Positions 27,535-39,930 of a stretch of DNA of 64,000 bases are shown here, piece after piece (positions within the stretch are counted from its first letter, which is position 1; each line of letters starts with the position of its first letter). The notes below the pieces were generated by a model. It did not search any database. It saw only the letters and a program-made list of their open reading frames with translations, and had not been told where the DNA came from. The stretch spans positions 186,001-250,000 of the forward strand of contig NZ_JACJOU010000004.1 of NCBI RefSeq assembly GCF_014695725.1. The letters are read 5' to 3'. A program made the translations under genes and the position numbers. This stretch comes from Microcoleus sp. FACHB-672. GTDB lineage: Bacteria; Cyanobacteriota; Cyanobacteriia; Cyanobacteriales; Oscillatoriaceae.

Positions 27535-27628
27535 AGAAACATTCAACCGGGTCAAGAAAAAACTTAGAACGAGCTGATTAGTCAGTAAGTGAAAGGAACC
27601 GGAACCGAAGAAATACCGGAGCCAAACC

Positions 27629-29118
<1,490 letters not shown>

Positions 29119-29208
29119 ATAGGGAGACCCGCTTCATCTGTCAAAGAAGAGTAAAAATCATCAGACAGAGAGAAGATATCCCGAGGTCGTGACCGGGTGA
29201 AGAAGAAA

Positions 29209-29223
29209 GGCTTTCAAACTATT
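29209..29223 (+). other. 16S rRNA processing stem, 3' strand (spacer D2)
   Basis: GGCTTTCAAACTATT contains the conserved cyanobacterial spacer element D2 (CTTTCAAACTA). It is perfectly complementary to the leader at 27520-27534. Confidence 0.75.
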
Positions 29224-29239
29224 AAACGGTTCAGAAAAT

Positions 29240-29313
<74 letters not shown>

Positions 29314-29366
29314 CCTGAATAGAAGTGAGGAAAGAGGAAAAACCTCTCAAAACGAACTTCTCTAGT

Positions 29367-29439
29367 GGGGGTATAGCTCAGTTGGTAGAGCGCTGCCTTT
29401 GCAAGGCAGATGTCAGCGGTTCGAGTCCGCTTACCTCCA
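29367..29439 (+). tRNA. tRNA-Ala (TGC)
   Basis: A 73-nt cloverleaf with acceptor GGGGGTA/TACCTCC, anticodon loop TTTGCAA giving TGC, and T-loop TTCGAGT. It follows tRNA-Ile by 53 bases in the spacer. CCA is not encoded. Confidence 0.97.
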
Positions 29440-29612
29440 CTCAACCAACAGCCAAAATCTAAAAAAAAAGTCATCTCGTCATTGCCAAATCAAAGAAAAA
29501 GCGGTTAGAATAAGAATCCGCTCAATGAAAAGGCAAAACGCGAACAGCGGAAAAAATTCAGCAACTGAACTTGAACAAAGACAAGCCAGCCTGCTGGATG
29601 AGATTCCAGTCA

Positions 29613-29640
29613 GAACCTTGAAAACTGCATAGCAACAAGT
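29613..29640 (+). promoter_or_regulatory. Spacer boxA and 23S processing stem, 5' strand
   Basis: GAACCTTGAAAA (29613-29624) is the cyanobacterial spacer boxA, followed by D4 CTGCATA. Bases 29625-29640 are the perfect reverse complement of 32640-32655 beyond the 23S gene. With two mismatches the pairing extends to 29614/32666. This would be the 23S processing helix, so the boxA sequence is largely buried in it. Confidence 0.7.
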
Positions 29641-29728
29641 CAGGTAGAAAGTGTCAGGCAAACAGCGAAGCGCAGCCGTAAAAGTTGTGCCGAGCGAATT
29701 GCCCCACAGACAATCAAAGAAAAATAGT

Positions 29729-32617
<2,889 letters not shown>

Positions 32618-32639
32618 CACCTTCTATTGATTACTACTA

Positions 32640-32666
32640 ACTTGTTGCTATGCAGCCTTCAGGGTT
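32640..32666 (+). other. 23S rRNA processing stem, 3' strand
   Basis: ACTTGTTGCTATGCAG (32640-32655) pairs perfectly with 29625-29640, and 32658-32666 pairs with 29614-29622. Together they loop out the entire 23S rRNA. Confidence 0.7.
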
Positions 32667-32685
32667 GTGTTAACCCACTAATTTT

Positions 32686-32804
32686 TCCTGGTGCGTTTGG
32701 CGCGGCGGAACCACACCGACTCCATCCCGAACTCGGAGGTGAAACGCTGCAGCGGCGAAGATACTTGAGGGGTAGCCCTCTGGAAAAATAGCTCCGTGCC
32801 AGGT
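32686..32804 (+). rRNA. rrf: 5S ribosomal RNA
   Basis: 119 nt starting TCCTGGTGCGTTTGGCG and ending GCCAGGT, with terminal stem CCTGG/CCAGG. Contains the conserved CCACACCGACTCCATCCCGA and GAACTCGGAGGTGAAACG stretches. Ends are estimated from the terminal helix. Confidence 0.95.
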
Positions 32805-32817
32805 CTCAATTTTCTTC

Positions 32818-32846
32818 AAAAGCTCCTTACTAATAAGGGGCTTTTT
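32818..32846 (+). terminator. rRNA operon terminator
   Basis: A 12-bp stem (32818-32829 with 32834-32845, one T-G wobble) with a 4-base loop ends in CTTTTTG, 13 bases after the 5S rRNA. A standard intrinsic terminator. Confidence 0.85.
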
Positions 32847-32948
32847 GTTTTTAATTTGACGTTAATCAGCCAACTTAACTATTGTTTAGAGACAGACTCT
32901 TATTGAACTTGAAGAAAAATTAAATTTTTACGTTGCCCACTCTATAAT

Positions 32949-33008
32949 GCGTTCAAAAACTTAAAAAATAACATTATTGCGTTCAAAAACTTAAAAAATA
33001 ACATTATT
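32949..33008 (+). repeat. 30-bp perfect tandem duplication
   Basis: Two identical 30-base units (32949-32978 and 32979-33008) start GCGTTCAAAAACTTAAAAAA. The second copy abuts the ATG of a 33-codon ORF, so its 5' leader is duplicated. Confidence 0.9.
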
Positions 33009-33110
33009 ATGTCATCTGTGTTTTTAGCAATTATTCTCGTTGCTTTGCTTAATCTGTCGGGTGTTGCAGTGATCACTTACCTTTTTCCGAAACGCGACTC
33101 CCACCATTAG
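33009..33110 (+). CDS. Putative 33-residue single-helix membrane peptide
   Basis: ATG 33009 to TAG 33108-33110 encodes MSSVFLAIILVALLNLSGVA followed by VITYLFPKRDSHH. It would form one membrane helix with a basic/His tail, the shape of small photosynthetic subunits. It does not match the ones I know (PetN, PetL, PetM, PsbN, PsaM and similar). There is no Shine-Dalgarno sequence, and the upstream 60 bases are the AT-rich tandem repeat. It sits between the rRNA terminator and a convergent protease gene. Confidence 0.35.
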   Translation: MSSVFLAIILVALLNLSGVAVITYLFPKRDSHH

Positions 33111-33243
33111 ATTTGCATGAATGATGAGCCAGAAACAAGTGCGAGAAATGAGTGCTCGTTTCAGACAAAAAAAGGATGGGCGAGCGACCCATCCTAAACA
33201 GTCAATCAGGAAATCTATTTAAAAACTTTGAAGCGCTAACCAG

Positions 33244-34509
33244 TTATTGTTCCTGAGCCGGCAGGGGTGCCGGTCGCACAGCTAACTTGAGGCTTTGGCC
33301 ATTGCGGCGCAATTCTACTTGCATATCCGTCCCGATTTTGCCTTTTTCAACTTCTTGTTGAATGCTGCCGGCATCGTTTACTGGTGAGCCATTCAGCTTT
33401 TGAATAACATCACCGACACGTACTCCCGCTTTGGCTGCCGGTGAATCTGGCAAGACTTTCATCACTAACACGCCTTGATCTTCATTAACAGTCACAGGCG
33501 CATTCGGATTTTTATTGATATTTTCCTTAATTTCTGGGGTTAGCGTTACCATTTGGATGCCTAAATAAGGATGTTGCGCCCTGCCGGTGGTTGCGAGTTG
33601 ATCAGCAATTTGTTGTGCCTTATTAATCGGAATCGCAAAACCCAACCCTTGCGCCCCACTAATGATAGCCGTATTCATCCCAATCACCTCACCGGCTTGA
33701 TTCAGCAGAGGCCCCCCTGAATTACCGGGATTAATTGCAGCATCGGTTTGAATAAAGCTGACTCGCTTATCAGGCACTCCGACTTGAGAACTTGTGCGGC
33801 CAGTAGCACTAATAATTCCCACAGTTACCGTATTATCTAACCCCAAAGGATTGCCGATGGCAATTGCCCATTCACCGGGTTGTAGCTGCTCAGAATCACC
33901 CAGCTTTACACTCGGCAAATTATTCGCTTCAATTTTCACAACGGCAACATCTGTGACGGGATCGACCCCCAAAACTTTGCCCTTAAACTCACGTCCATCT
34001 TTCAGCGTTACTGTTACCGTGTCGGCACCATCGACGACATGAGCGTTGGTCAGAATATTACCGTCGGAGTTAATAATAAAACCTGAACCTGAACCTCTTT
34101 GAACCTGCGTCTGAGGTGGAATTGGAACCTTAGAGCCGAAGAATTGACGGAAGAAGGGGTCATTCAAAGCATCGGGTATCTGGGAAGTCACGGTTCGAGA
34201 GGCATCGATCCGCACAACAGCCGGCCCAACATTCTGAACCACTGAGGTAATAAAATTAGACTCGGTCGATATCGGCAATCGAGATTGAATGATCGGGCGA
34301 ACTGGCACCTGAGCCGCCACAGACGCAGCCGGCTGGAGCGAGAGCACTTTCTGAGAAGCTAAGTAAGCTCCGGATAGAGCCATGCCGGCACCCAACAAAA
34401 GTACCGACAGATAACTAGCTGGCTTTTGCCAACCAGAGCGTGAAGCATTGAAGTCGATGCTGTTTGGCTGGCTAGAATGATGATTGGAATCGCGGGGTTG
34501 TGTTTGCAT
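33244..34509 (-). CDS. HhoA/HhoB/HtrA-type serine protease with PDZ domain
   Basis: 421 residues from ATG 34509 (CAGGT 7 bases upstream); an in-frame TTG at 34542 is less likely. A signal anchor lies at about 33-58 ([21 protein letters not shown]). A trypsin-like S1C domain follows with the triad His157 (TNAHVV), Asp187 (TDVAVV) and Ser264 (GNSGGP). One PDZ domain (about 315-410) includes [22 protein letters not shown]. Cyanobacteria have three such Deg proteases (HhoA, HhoB, HtrA) that degrade damaged envelope and photosynthetic proteins; I cannot say which one this is. It is probably periplasmic or lumenal and membrane-attached. Confidence 0.9.
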   Translation of the reverse strand: MQTQPRDSNHHSSQPNSIDFNASRSGWQKPASYLSVLLLGAGMALSGAYLASQKVLSLQPAASVAAQVPVRPIIQSRLPISTESNFITSVVQNVGPAVVRIDASRTVTSQIPDALNDPFFRQFFGSKVPIPPQTQVQRGSGSGFIINSDGNILTNAHVVDGADTVTVTLKDGREFKGKVLGVDPVTDVAVVKIEANNLPSVKLGDSEQLQPGEWAIAIGNPLGLDNTVTVGIISATGRTSSQVGVPDKRVSFIQTDAAINPGNSGGPLLNQAGEVIGMNTAIISGAQGLGFAIPINKAQQIADQLATTGRAQHPYLGIQMVTLTPEIKENINKNPNAPVTVNEDQGVLVMKVLPDSPAAKAGVRVGDVIQKLNGSPVNDAGSIQQEVEKGKIGTDMQVELRRNGQSLKLAVRPAPLPAQEQ

Positions 34510-34690
34510 TGATAGTACCTGCTGCAAAGACGTCAGAATCAAGCGCTCTTGGCTTTAGCGAAAGCAGCCTTCAAGAGTTGACTCTTTTTAATTTAGATAG
34601 TGGATATGACGCTCTTGTGACAAACTTGTCTCAAAACCGTGATGATTTTATTTTCTTGTCCTTGGCAGCTCAAACAGGCTGGTTTTCAGA

Positions 34691-34722
34691 TGGGAATGGG
34701 GAATGGGGCATTGGGGATTGGG
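34691..34722 (+). repeat. STRR-like heptamer repeat
   Basis: TGGGAATGGGGAATGGGG followed by CATTGGGGATTGGG. These are degenerate ATTGGGG/AATGGGG heptamers, matching the CCCCART-type short tandem repeats known from filamentous cyanobacteria. It lies in the spacer between the protease and aroB. Confidence 0.6.
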
Positions 34723-34733
34723 CAATCAAACTC

Positions 34734-35828
34734 TCACTGCATTCCCTGCAACACTTGCCGAATTAAATCTGCCGGCACCTGATCGGTTACCGTTGCCGCA
34801 CCGATTTTTTCTGGTAGTACAAACCGAACTTTTCCTGCCTTGACTTTCTTATCGCTTTGCAAACTTTCCAGAATTTTATCAATATCCAAAGGTGCCGGCA
34901 ATTGAGTGGGCAAACCGGCTTTTTCAATTAATGCCAACTGCCGGTGATCGCAATCTTTATCCCACATTTGCAACTCAACTGCTAGCTGACTGGCTGCCAC
35001 CATGCCGATGCCAACCGCTTCCCCATGATTGACGACTTTATAGCCGGTGAGGCTTTCCACCGCATGACCGATGGTGTGACCGTAATTTAAAATTGCCCGT
35101 AAGCCCGATTCTTTTTCATCTTTGCTCACTACATCTGCCTTACTTTGGCAGGATCGGCTTAAAATTTCTAGCAATAAATCAGCACTCACATAGCGCATTT
35201 GATCCAGGCGCTTGCACTCTTCCAGCTTGACAAATAACTCAGCATCCCAGATGACACCGTACTTAATCACTTCCGCCATGCCGGCTCGAAATTCCCTTGC
35301 CGGCAGCGTTTTCAGCACATCCGGGTCAATTAAAACCAACCGAGGTTGATGAAATGCCCCAATCAAATTTTTACCTTGCGGGTGATTAACGCCGGTTTTG
35401 CCGCCAATAGACGCATCCACCATTGCCAAAAGTGTTGTCGGCACTTGTACAACATTAATCCCGCGTAGCCAAGTTGCCGCCGCAAAGCCGGTCATATCGC
35501 CAACCACGCCACCGCCTAGCGCAACCATTGTTGACGAACGTTCTAAGCGGTTTTCCAAGGCAGCATCGTAAATCTTTTGCAGCGACTTGAGGGTTTTGTA
35601 CTGTTCACCGGCAGGCAAAATGCAGCTAGCCACTTCAAACCCAGCCGTTTTTAAGGATGCCTGTACCTGTTCTCCGTAATGCCGGTAAAGCACCGGGTTA
35701 GAAACCAATAAAACTTTCTTACCGAGTTGCAACGGTTGCATCTGTGCGCCCAGTTCACCTAAACTGCCACAGGCGATCGCAATCTCATAAGACTGCTGCG
35801 GTAGATTCACGCGGACGACAGAAGCCAT
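34734..35828 (-). CDS. aroB: 3-dehydroquinate synthase
   Basis: 364 residues, normal length. It converts DAHP to 3-dehydroquinate, the second shikimate step, using NAD+ and a divalent metal. The NAD-binding [20 protein letters not shown] is at about residues 104-123. Other conserved parts are [19 protein letters not shown] and the metal-binding and active-site region [21 protein letters not shown], with a further HGEAVGIGM histidine. ATG 35828 begins [16 protein letters not shown]. It lies on the same strand as the protease downstream, 224 bases away. Confidence 0.95.
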   Translation of the reverse strand: MASVVRVNLPQQSYEIAIACGSLGELGAQMQPLQLGKKVLLVSNPVLYRHYGEQVQASLKTAGFEVASCILPAGEQYKTLKSLQKIYDAALENRLERSSTMVALGGGVVGDMTGFAAATWLRGINVVQVPTTLLAMVDASIGGKTGVNHPQGKNLIGAFHQPRLVLIDPDVLKTLPAREFRAGMAEVIKYGVIWDAELFVKLEECKRLDQMRYVSADLLLEILSRSCQSKADVVSKDEKESGLRAILNYGHTIGHAVESLTGYKVVNHGEAVGIGMVAASQLAVELQMWDKDCDHRQLALIEKAGLPTQLPAPLDIDKILESLQSDKKVKAGKVRFVLPEKIGAATVTDQVPADLIRQVLQGMQ

Positions 35829-35990
35829 AATTCAATGCCTGATCAATCTTCAAGGTTACTGTACTTAGTACGTTTCTACCGCAGTCTTAACCAAAAGTCG
35901 AGTGTGCCGGTAGCAACCCGCTTCAGGGGCTGTATTCTAGCCCGCACCATGTTTCAATAGTTCTTATTAGATTTTGATGGAGAAATGTAA

Positions 35991-36092
35991 ATGAGCGTAG
36001 ATGCAGCCTTGTCTTATTTTCTGCTTTTAGGCGGTGCGTTTGGAACTGCTGTTGTGCTGCTATTTGGCTTGAGAGCTGTCAAACTGCTTTAG
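35991..36092 (+). CDS. petL: PetL-like cytochrome b6f small subunit
   Basis: A 33-codon gene, MSVDAALSYFLLLGGAFGTA followed by VVLLFGLRAVKLL, with GGAG 8 bases upstream of ATG 35991. It has the size, single helix and C-terminal FGLRxxKxL pattern of PetL, the 31-33 residue subunit that stabilises the cytochrome b6f dimer in thylakoid membranes. It stands alone on the plus strand between aroB and the radical SAM gene and is followed by a strong hairpin. The match rests on a short motif remembered from known PetL proteins, so the assignment is probable, not certain. Confidence 0.55.
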   Translation: MSVDAALSYFLLLGGAFGTAVVLLFGLRAVKLL

Positions 36093-36100
36093 GCGCTAGG

Positions 36101-36134
36101 TTCTCGTTCCCAGGCAAGCGCTTGGGAACGAGGA
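36101..36134 (+). terminator. Long hairpin after the PetL-like gene
   Basis: A 12-bp stem (36101-36112 with 36123-36134; CTCGTTCCCA / TGGGAACGAG core) lies 8 bases after the stop codon. It belongs to a palindrome type common in cyanobacterial spacers. It can terminate transcription from both sides, although it lacks a T-run. Confidence 0.6.
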
Positions 36135-36145
36135 GAATCGCTGAG

Positions 36146-37729
36146 TTAACTTGCTAGTTTCGCCGGCACCTCGGCTTCGGTAAGTTTGTGTTCCGCCTCA
36201 TTTGCCAGAAACTCAGCCACCTGTGCTTCAATTTCATCGCGCACAATCTGCCGGTATTCTAAGAAATGCTCGTTGTGAGCGCACACTGTCAGGTAATGCT
36301 CCCACACCGCCGGATTGCGCTTAATGATGCTAAATAGGTGATGCCAGAATATCCAGCGAGTATTGCGCTTGAAACCCTGACGCCAGCAGACAATCAAGAA
36401 AGCGCGTACATCCACCCAACTGGGCCATTTAAACGGAAGTTTGCACACCGGCGCACCCATCATCAAGAAACAGCGATAGGTGCGATCCAGAAATAGCTTC
36501 GGATCGTACAACTGCCAGAACGCTTCCACATATTCCCTGGCAATCTCTTCTAAAGGCCGGGTGGGAATAAAATTCATCAATGTGGTTTGATTGATGTTGC
36601 CATCTTTGTTCCGCATCCGTCCTTCTTTTTCCAGCCGGTTCCACAGTGCGGTATGCGGCAACGCTTGCAACATGGCAAACGTTGTGCTAGGAATTGCTGC
36701 CAGCTCTGCAAATCGGACAATCCGATCACCAGCACCCGATTTTTCCCCATCAAAGCCAATAATAAATCCAGCCATTGGTCGCAGCCCAGCACGCATAATT
36801 GTCTGCACAGCATCAATCAGCGAACTGCGCGTGTTTTGAAATTTCTTGGTTAGTTGTAAACTTTCTTCATCCGGCGTTTCAATCCCCACAAACACCGCAT
36901 CAAAATAGCACTCTAACATCAGCTGCATCAGTTCCGGGTCTTCTGCGAGGTCAATGGATGCTTCTGTATTAAATCGGAACGGATATTTATGTTCAGCTTG
37001 CCAGACTTTTAACTCTTTCAGCAACAACTTAACATTGCGTTTGTTGCCAATAAAGTTGTCATCTACCATGAACACACTGCGCCGCCAGCCTAATTCATAG
37101 AGATAATCCAACTCGGCTAGCAACTGTGCCGGTGTTTTGGTGCGGGGTTTGCGACCATAGAGTACAATAATGTCGCAGAATTCACACTGGAACGGACAGC
37201 CGCGAGAGAACTGAACCGACATGGAATCATAGGCGTCGAATTCCAGCAAATCGAAACGCGGAACGGGGGTGCTTGTCACATCCGGCTTCTCACCGCCAGA
37301 TCGGAAAATTCCTTGCGTCTCACCTTTTTGAATCGCCTCGACAAACATCGGCAGCGTGATTTCCCCTTCATCCAAAATCAGATAATCCGCACCGGCTTCT
37401 GTGGCTTCACAGGGAACCGAAGTTGGATAAGGACCACCGACTGCGACTCGCTTGCCGCGCCGCTTGGCTTCACGAATTTGTTCAAGCAAATCAACTTTCT
37501 GGACAATCATCGCAGAAAGAATGACAATGTCTGCCCATGCCCAGTCTTCCTCAGTGACAAAGCGAATGTTGCGATCAACCAGCTTAAATTCCCACTCCTG
37601 AGGCAAGATTGCTGCCACTGTCACTAAACCTAAAGGCGGTAGCAAAACCTTGCGATTCACAAGTTCTAGGATTTTCTCGTAAGACCAGAACGTTTTGGGA
37701 AATAGAGGATAGACTAGCAAAACCCGCAT
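36146..37729 (-). CDS. B12-binding domain radical SAM protein
   Basis: 527 residues from ATG 37729, which has GGAG 7 bases upstream; a GTG at 37744 overlaps that site. The N-terminal part (about 1-140) is a B12-binding-like domain (MRVLLVYPLFPKTFWSYEK, DIVILSAMIVQK, VAVGGPYPT). The radical SAM barrel follows with the [4Fe-4S] cysteines 178, 182 and 185 (CPFQCEFC). The C-terminal 150 residues match the DUF4070-type tail of this cyanobacterial group. Such proteins are related to BchE and hopanoid-type methylases or cyclases, but this subgroup's reaction is unknown. It is transcribed towards the PetL-like gene. Confidence 0.85.
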   Translation of the reverse strand: MRVLLVYPLFPKTFWSYEKILELVNRKVLLPPLGLVTVAAILPQEWEFKLVDRNIRFVTEEDWAWADIVILSAMIVQKVDLLEQIREAKRRGKRVAVGGPYPTSVPCEATEAGADYLILDEGEITLPMFVEAIQKGETQGIFRSGGEKPDVTSTPVPRFDLLEFDAYDSMSVQFSRGCPFQCEFCDIIVLYGRKPRTKTPAQLLAELDYLYELGWRRSVFMVDDNFIGNKRNVKLLLKELKVWQAEHKYPFRFNTEASIDLAEDPELMQLMLECYFDAVFVGIETPDEESLQLTKKFQNTRSSLIDAVQTIMRAGLRPMAGFIIGFDGEKSGAGDRIVRFAELAAIPSTTFAMLQALPHTALWNRLEKEGRMRNKDGNINQTTLMNFIPTRPLEEIAREYVEAFWQLYDPKLFLDRTYRCFLMMGAPVCKLPFKWPSWVDVRAFLIVCWRQGFKRNTRWIFWHHLFSIIKRNPAVWEHYLTVCAHNEHFLEYRQIVRDEIEAQVAEFLANEAEHKLTEAEVPAKLAS

Positions 37730-37961
37730 TGATAAGCTCCTCACACTGTGAAATTAACATCTGAGTCTAAATGACTTAAGCTTAACGCGACTTGACTGCT
37801 TTCCCGGTTTGTACAACCGGCAGCTAAGTAAGTGAAACGTTCAAAATTGTCGCTTGTAAAGTTTTGTAACAATCCAGAAAATTCCACAGGGTTAACCGAT
37901 ATAAGCGGTTTAAGCAATTTCATTCCTCATGAAATATAGCGTTCACCGGGAAGCTAGAGTT

Positions 37962-39431
37962 ATGAACCCGCAGCAAAGCCAACTTTATCAACAAATCCAA
38001 GCATTTTCCCTCGACGATCCCGATGCGAAATGGTGTTTTAGCCGGCGACTGGCAAAAGAAAAGGGCTGGAGTGATCGCTACACTCAGCGAGTGATTGCGG
38101 AATACAAAAAGTTTGCGTTTCTGGCAGTCGCGGCAGGACATCCGGTTTCCCCATCTGAGCCGGTTGATCAAGTCTGGCATTTGCATTTAACTTACACGCG
38201 ATCTTACTGGCAAGAATTTTGTTCTCAGATTTTACAAATGCCACTGCATCATGAACCTTCTCGCGGAGGTAGCAGTGAACGCGATAAATATAACGATTGG
38301 TACAAAAAAACACTTGCCAGTTACGAGCGTTTTTTTGGGTATGCACCCCCTAATGATATCTGGCTTCCCTTGCACATTCATGCCAGTCACAGCAAGCAAT
38401 TCGTGCAAGTCAACCGGCAACAGAATTGGATTGTGCCGAAGCCAAGTTTGAATTTCTTGCCCAAGATTGACTGGAATCAGCCGGCATTCTTGGCAGTGCT
38501 ATTTGTTTTAACCCTTGCTGTAAGCGGCTGTGCTTCTTCCCTACAATCAGGCACTTTCCCCAATCCGCTTAACCTAACGGGGCCAACCTTTTTGGCACTA
38601 TATGTATTTTTAGGGCTTGTCAGCATCATCTTGGGAGTCCTGCTGGGCCATTATCTGCGACTGCCGGGTGGCAACTCTACTGTTGAACTGGATTTGTATG
38701 AAACTGCCTACCTCAGCGCCGGACAACACCACACCGTGGATACGGCAATTGCCAGCCTTGTACAGCGCGAACAAGTGGAACCGCATACAGGCTGCCGGCT
38801 TGTCCTCACAACGACCTTAGAGCAGATTGATCACCCACTAGAACAAGCCGTTGCCGCAGCAATTGAAACCTATGGAAATATTTATCAGGTGAGAACAGCG
38901 ACTGCGGTTACTGCTGCGGTTGAGCAAATTCGTGAACGCTTACAGCAATTGCAACTGCTGCTGAATCAAAAGCAAGCTGATTTTGTTCGGATCTTTTCAG
39001 CAATTCCTATTTTCTCTTTGTTGGCACTCGGCGTTACCAAAATTTTCGTGGGACTCTATCACGGCAAGCCAATAGGGTTGCTGCTGTTTCTGTGCATTCT
39101 CACCGCCTTCATTGGGTCAATTTTTCTATCTTCATCGCCGTTTCGTAGCCGATTAGGCGATCACGTACTCGTGAATATTCAAAGTCATTTGGGACGTCCA
39201 ACAGTTGCTAGCACCACTGATCCGCAACTTCCAAGGGCGTTTGCTGTACTGGGCGCTGGCGTCTTAGCCGGCACCACACTTGTCGGTTTAAAAGAAGTTT
39301 TCATTCCTCCTGTGGCTGTTAGCAGTAGTGCCGGTGGCGGTGATGGTGGCGGCGGCGGCGGTGATGATGGTGGCTGTGGTGGTGGCGGTGGCTGCGGTGG
39401 CTGCGGCGGCTGCGGCGGCTGTGGCGGCTGA
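37962..39431 (+). CDS. Gly/Cys-tailed membrane protein (GRDP-like N-terminus, TIGR04222-type)
   Basis: About 489 residues. The N-terminal third has the glycine-rich-domain-protein-like pattern with FLAVAAGHPVSPSEPVDQVWHLH and a further SYWQEFC motif. The middle has TM segments (about 175-195, 205-230, 345-390) and the TIGR04222 hallmark YETAYLSAGQHHTVDTAIASL. The C-terminus is an extreme Gly/Cys tail with repeated GGCGGCGG (about residues 455-489). TIGR04222 proteins are membrane proteins of unknown function whose cysteine-rich tails may bind metal or be modified. The start is uncertain: ATG 37929 adds 11 residues, and neither start has a strong binding site. It heads the co-directional block that leads to the CHAT receptor. 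Confidence 0.75.
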   Translation: MNPQQSQLYQQIQAFSLDDPDAKWCFSRRLAKEKGWSDRYTQRVIAEYKKFAFLAVAAGHPVSPSEPVDQVWHLHLTYTRSYWQEFCSQILQMPLHHEPSRGGSSERDKYNDWYKKTLASYERFFGYAPPNDIWLPLHIHASHSKQFVQVNRQQNWIVPKPSLNFLPKIDWNQPAFLAVLFVLTLAVSGCASSLQSGTFPNPLNLTGPTFLALYVFLGLVSIILGVLLGHYLRLPGGNSTVELDLYETAYLSAGQHHTVDTAIASLVQREQVEPHTGCRLVLTTTLEQIDHPLEQAVAAAIETYGNIYQVRTATAVTAAVEQIRERLQQLQLLLNQKQADFVRIFSAIPIFSLLALGVTKIFVGLYHGKPIGLLLFLCILTAFIGSIFLSSSPFRSRLGDHVLVNIQSHLGRPTVASTTDPQLPRAFAVLGAGVLAGTTLVGLKEVFIPPVAVSSSAGGGDGGGGGGDDGGCGGGGGCGGCGGCGGCGG

Positions 39432-39559
39432 GACATGAGTAAGTATTCAGCGATTTGCCAGATGAAATGCAGTTGCTTGTATTGAAGGGTTGCCGGTTTA
39501 TGTAAAGTTTCGTAACCATCCAGATAAATGTATCAGATCAATCCCAATAAGCAGATTGC

Positions 39560-39579
39560 TGATGAGGTGAGGATATGAT
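39560..39579 (+). repeat. 20-nt translation-start leader, first of two identical copies
   Basis: TGATGAGGTGAGGATATGAT occurs here and, base for base, at 39916-39935. Each copy provides the ribosome binding site (GAGGTGAGG) and start codon of the following gene, so two neighbouring genes share a duplicated start region. Confidence 0.85.
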
Positions 39580-39907
39580 GAGTTCGTTCGCCGGCACTCC
39601 CGAATTTTTCGTTTTGCTTGCTCCCCAAACCGAAGATTTTTTGTGTTTGGTAGAGGGTACGGATGGGGCGAATCTGTGGGAATGGACTCCTTTCATCATG
39701 AGGGCAATACAGTTCAAAACCTTTCAGGAAGCGAGGGAGAAAGCCGAAGAGTTAGTTAGGGATCGCCAAGAAGGTTACGAGCTAGCCGTGTGTCATGTTT
39801 TAGTATTCGACGACGGAACACATTTCATGTGGGGAAAGCAGGAAATCATCAGAAAGGGAAAGGGCTTTTCAACAATTGAGATAAACGCAGTCAATAAACC
39901 CCTATAA
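39575..39907 (+). CDS. Unrecognised 110-residue cytosolic protein
   Basis: I do not recognise this family. The protein is soluble-looking with no signal or membrane segment. It has an alpha/beta pattern: FFVLLAPQTEDFLCLVEG, then FKTFQEAREKAEELVRD (amphipathic helix), then YELAVCHVLVFDDGTHFMWG. The start is well supported by GAGGTGAGG 5 bases before ATG 39575. It lies 23 bases before the membrane kinase gene and shares a duplicated start leader with it, so it is almost surely co-transcribed and may be a partner or substrate of that kinase (inference). Confidence 0.65.
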   Translation: MMSSFAGTPEFFVLLAPQTEDFLCLVEGTDGANLWEWTPFIMRAIQFKTFQEAREKAEELVRDRQEGYELAVCHVLVFDDGTHFMWGKQEIIRKGKGFSTIEINAVNKPL

Positions 39908-39930
39908 GCAAATAATGATGAGGTGAGGAT

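Noticed and set aside
39185-39519. Pro-rich and His/Arg-rich minus-strand frames opposite the Gly/Cys tail
   Set aside because: Mirror translations of the GGCGGCTGC repeat with no start signals.
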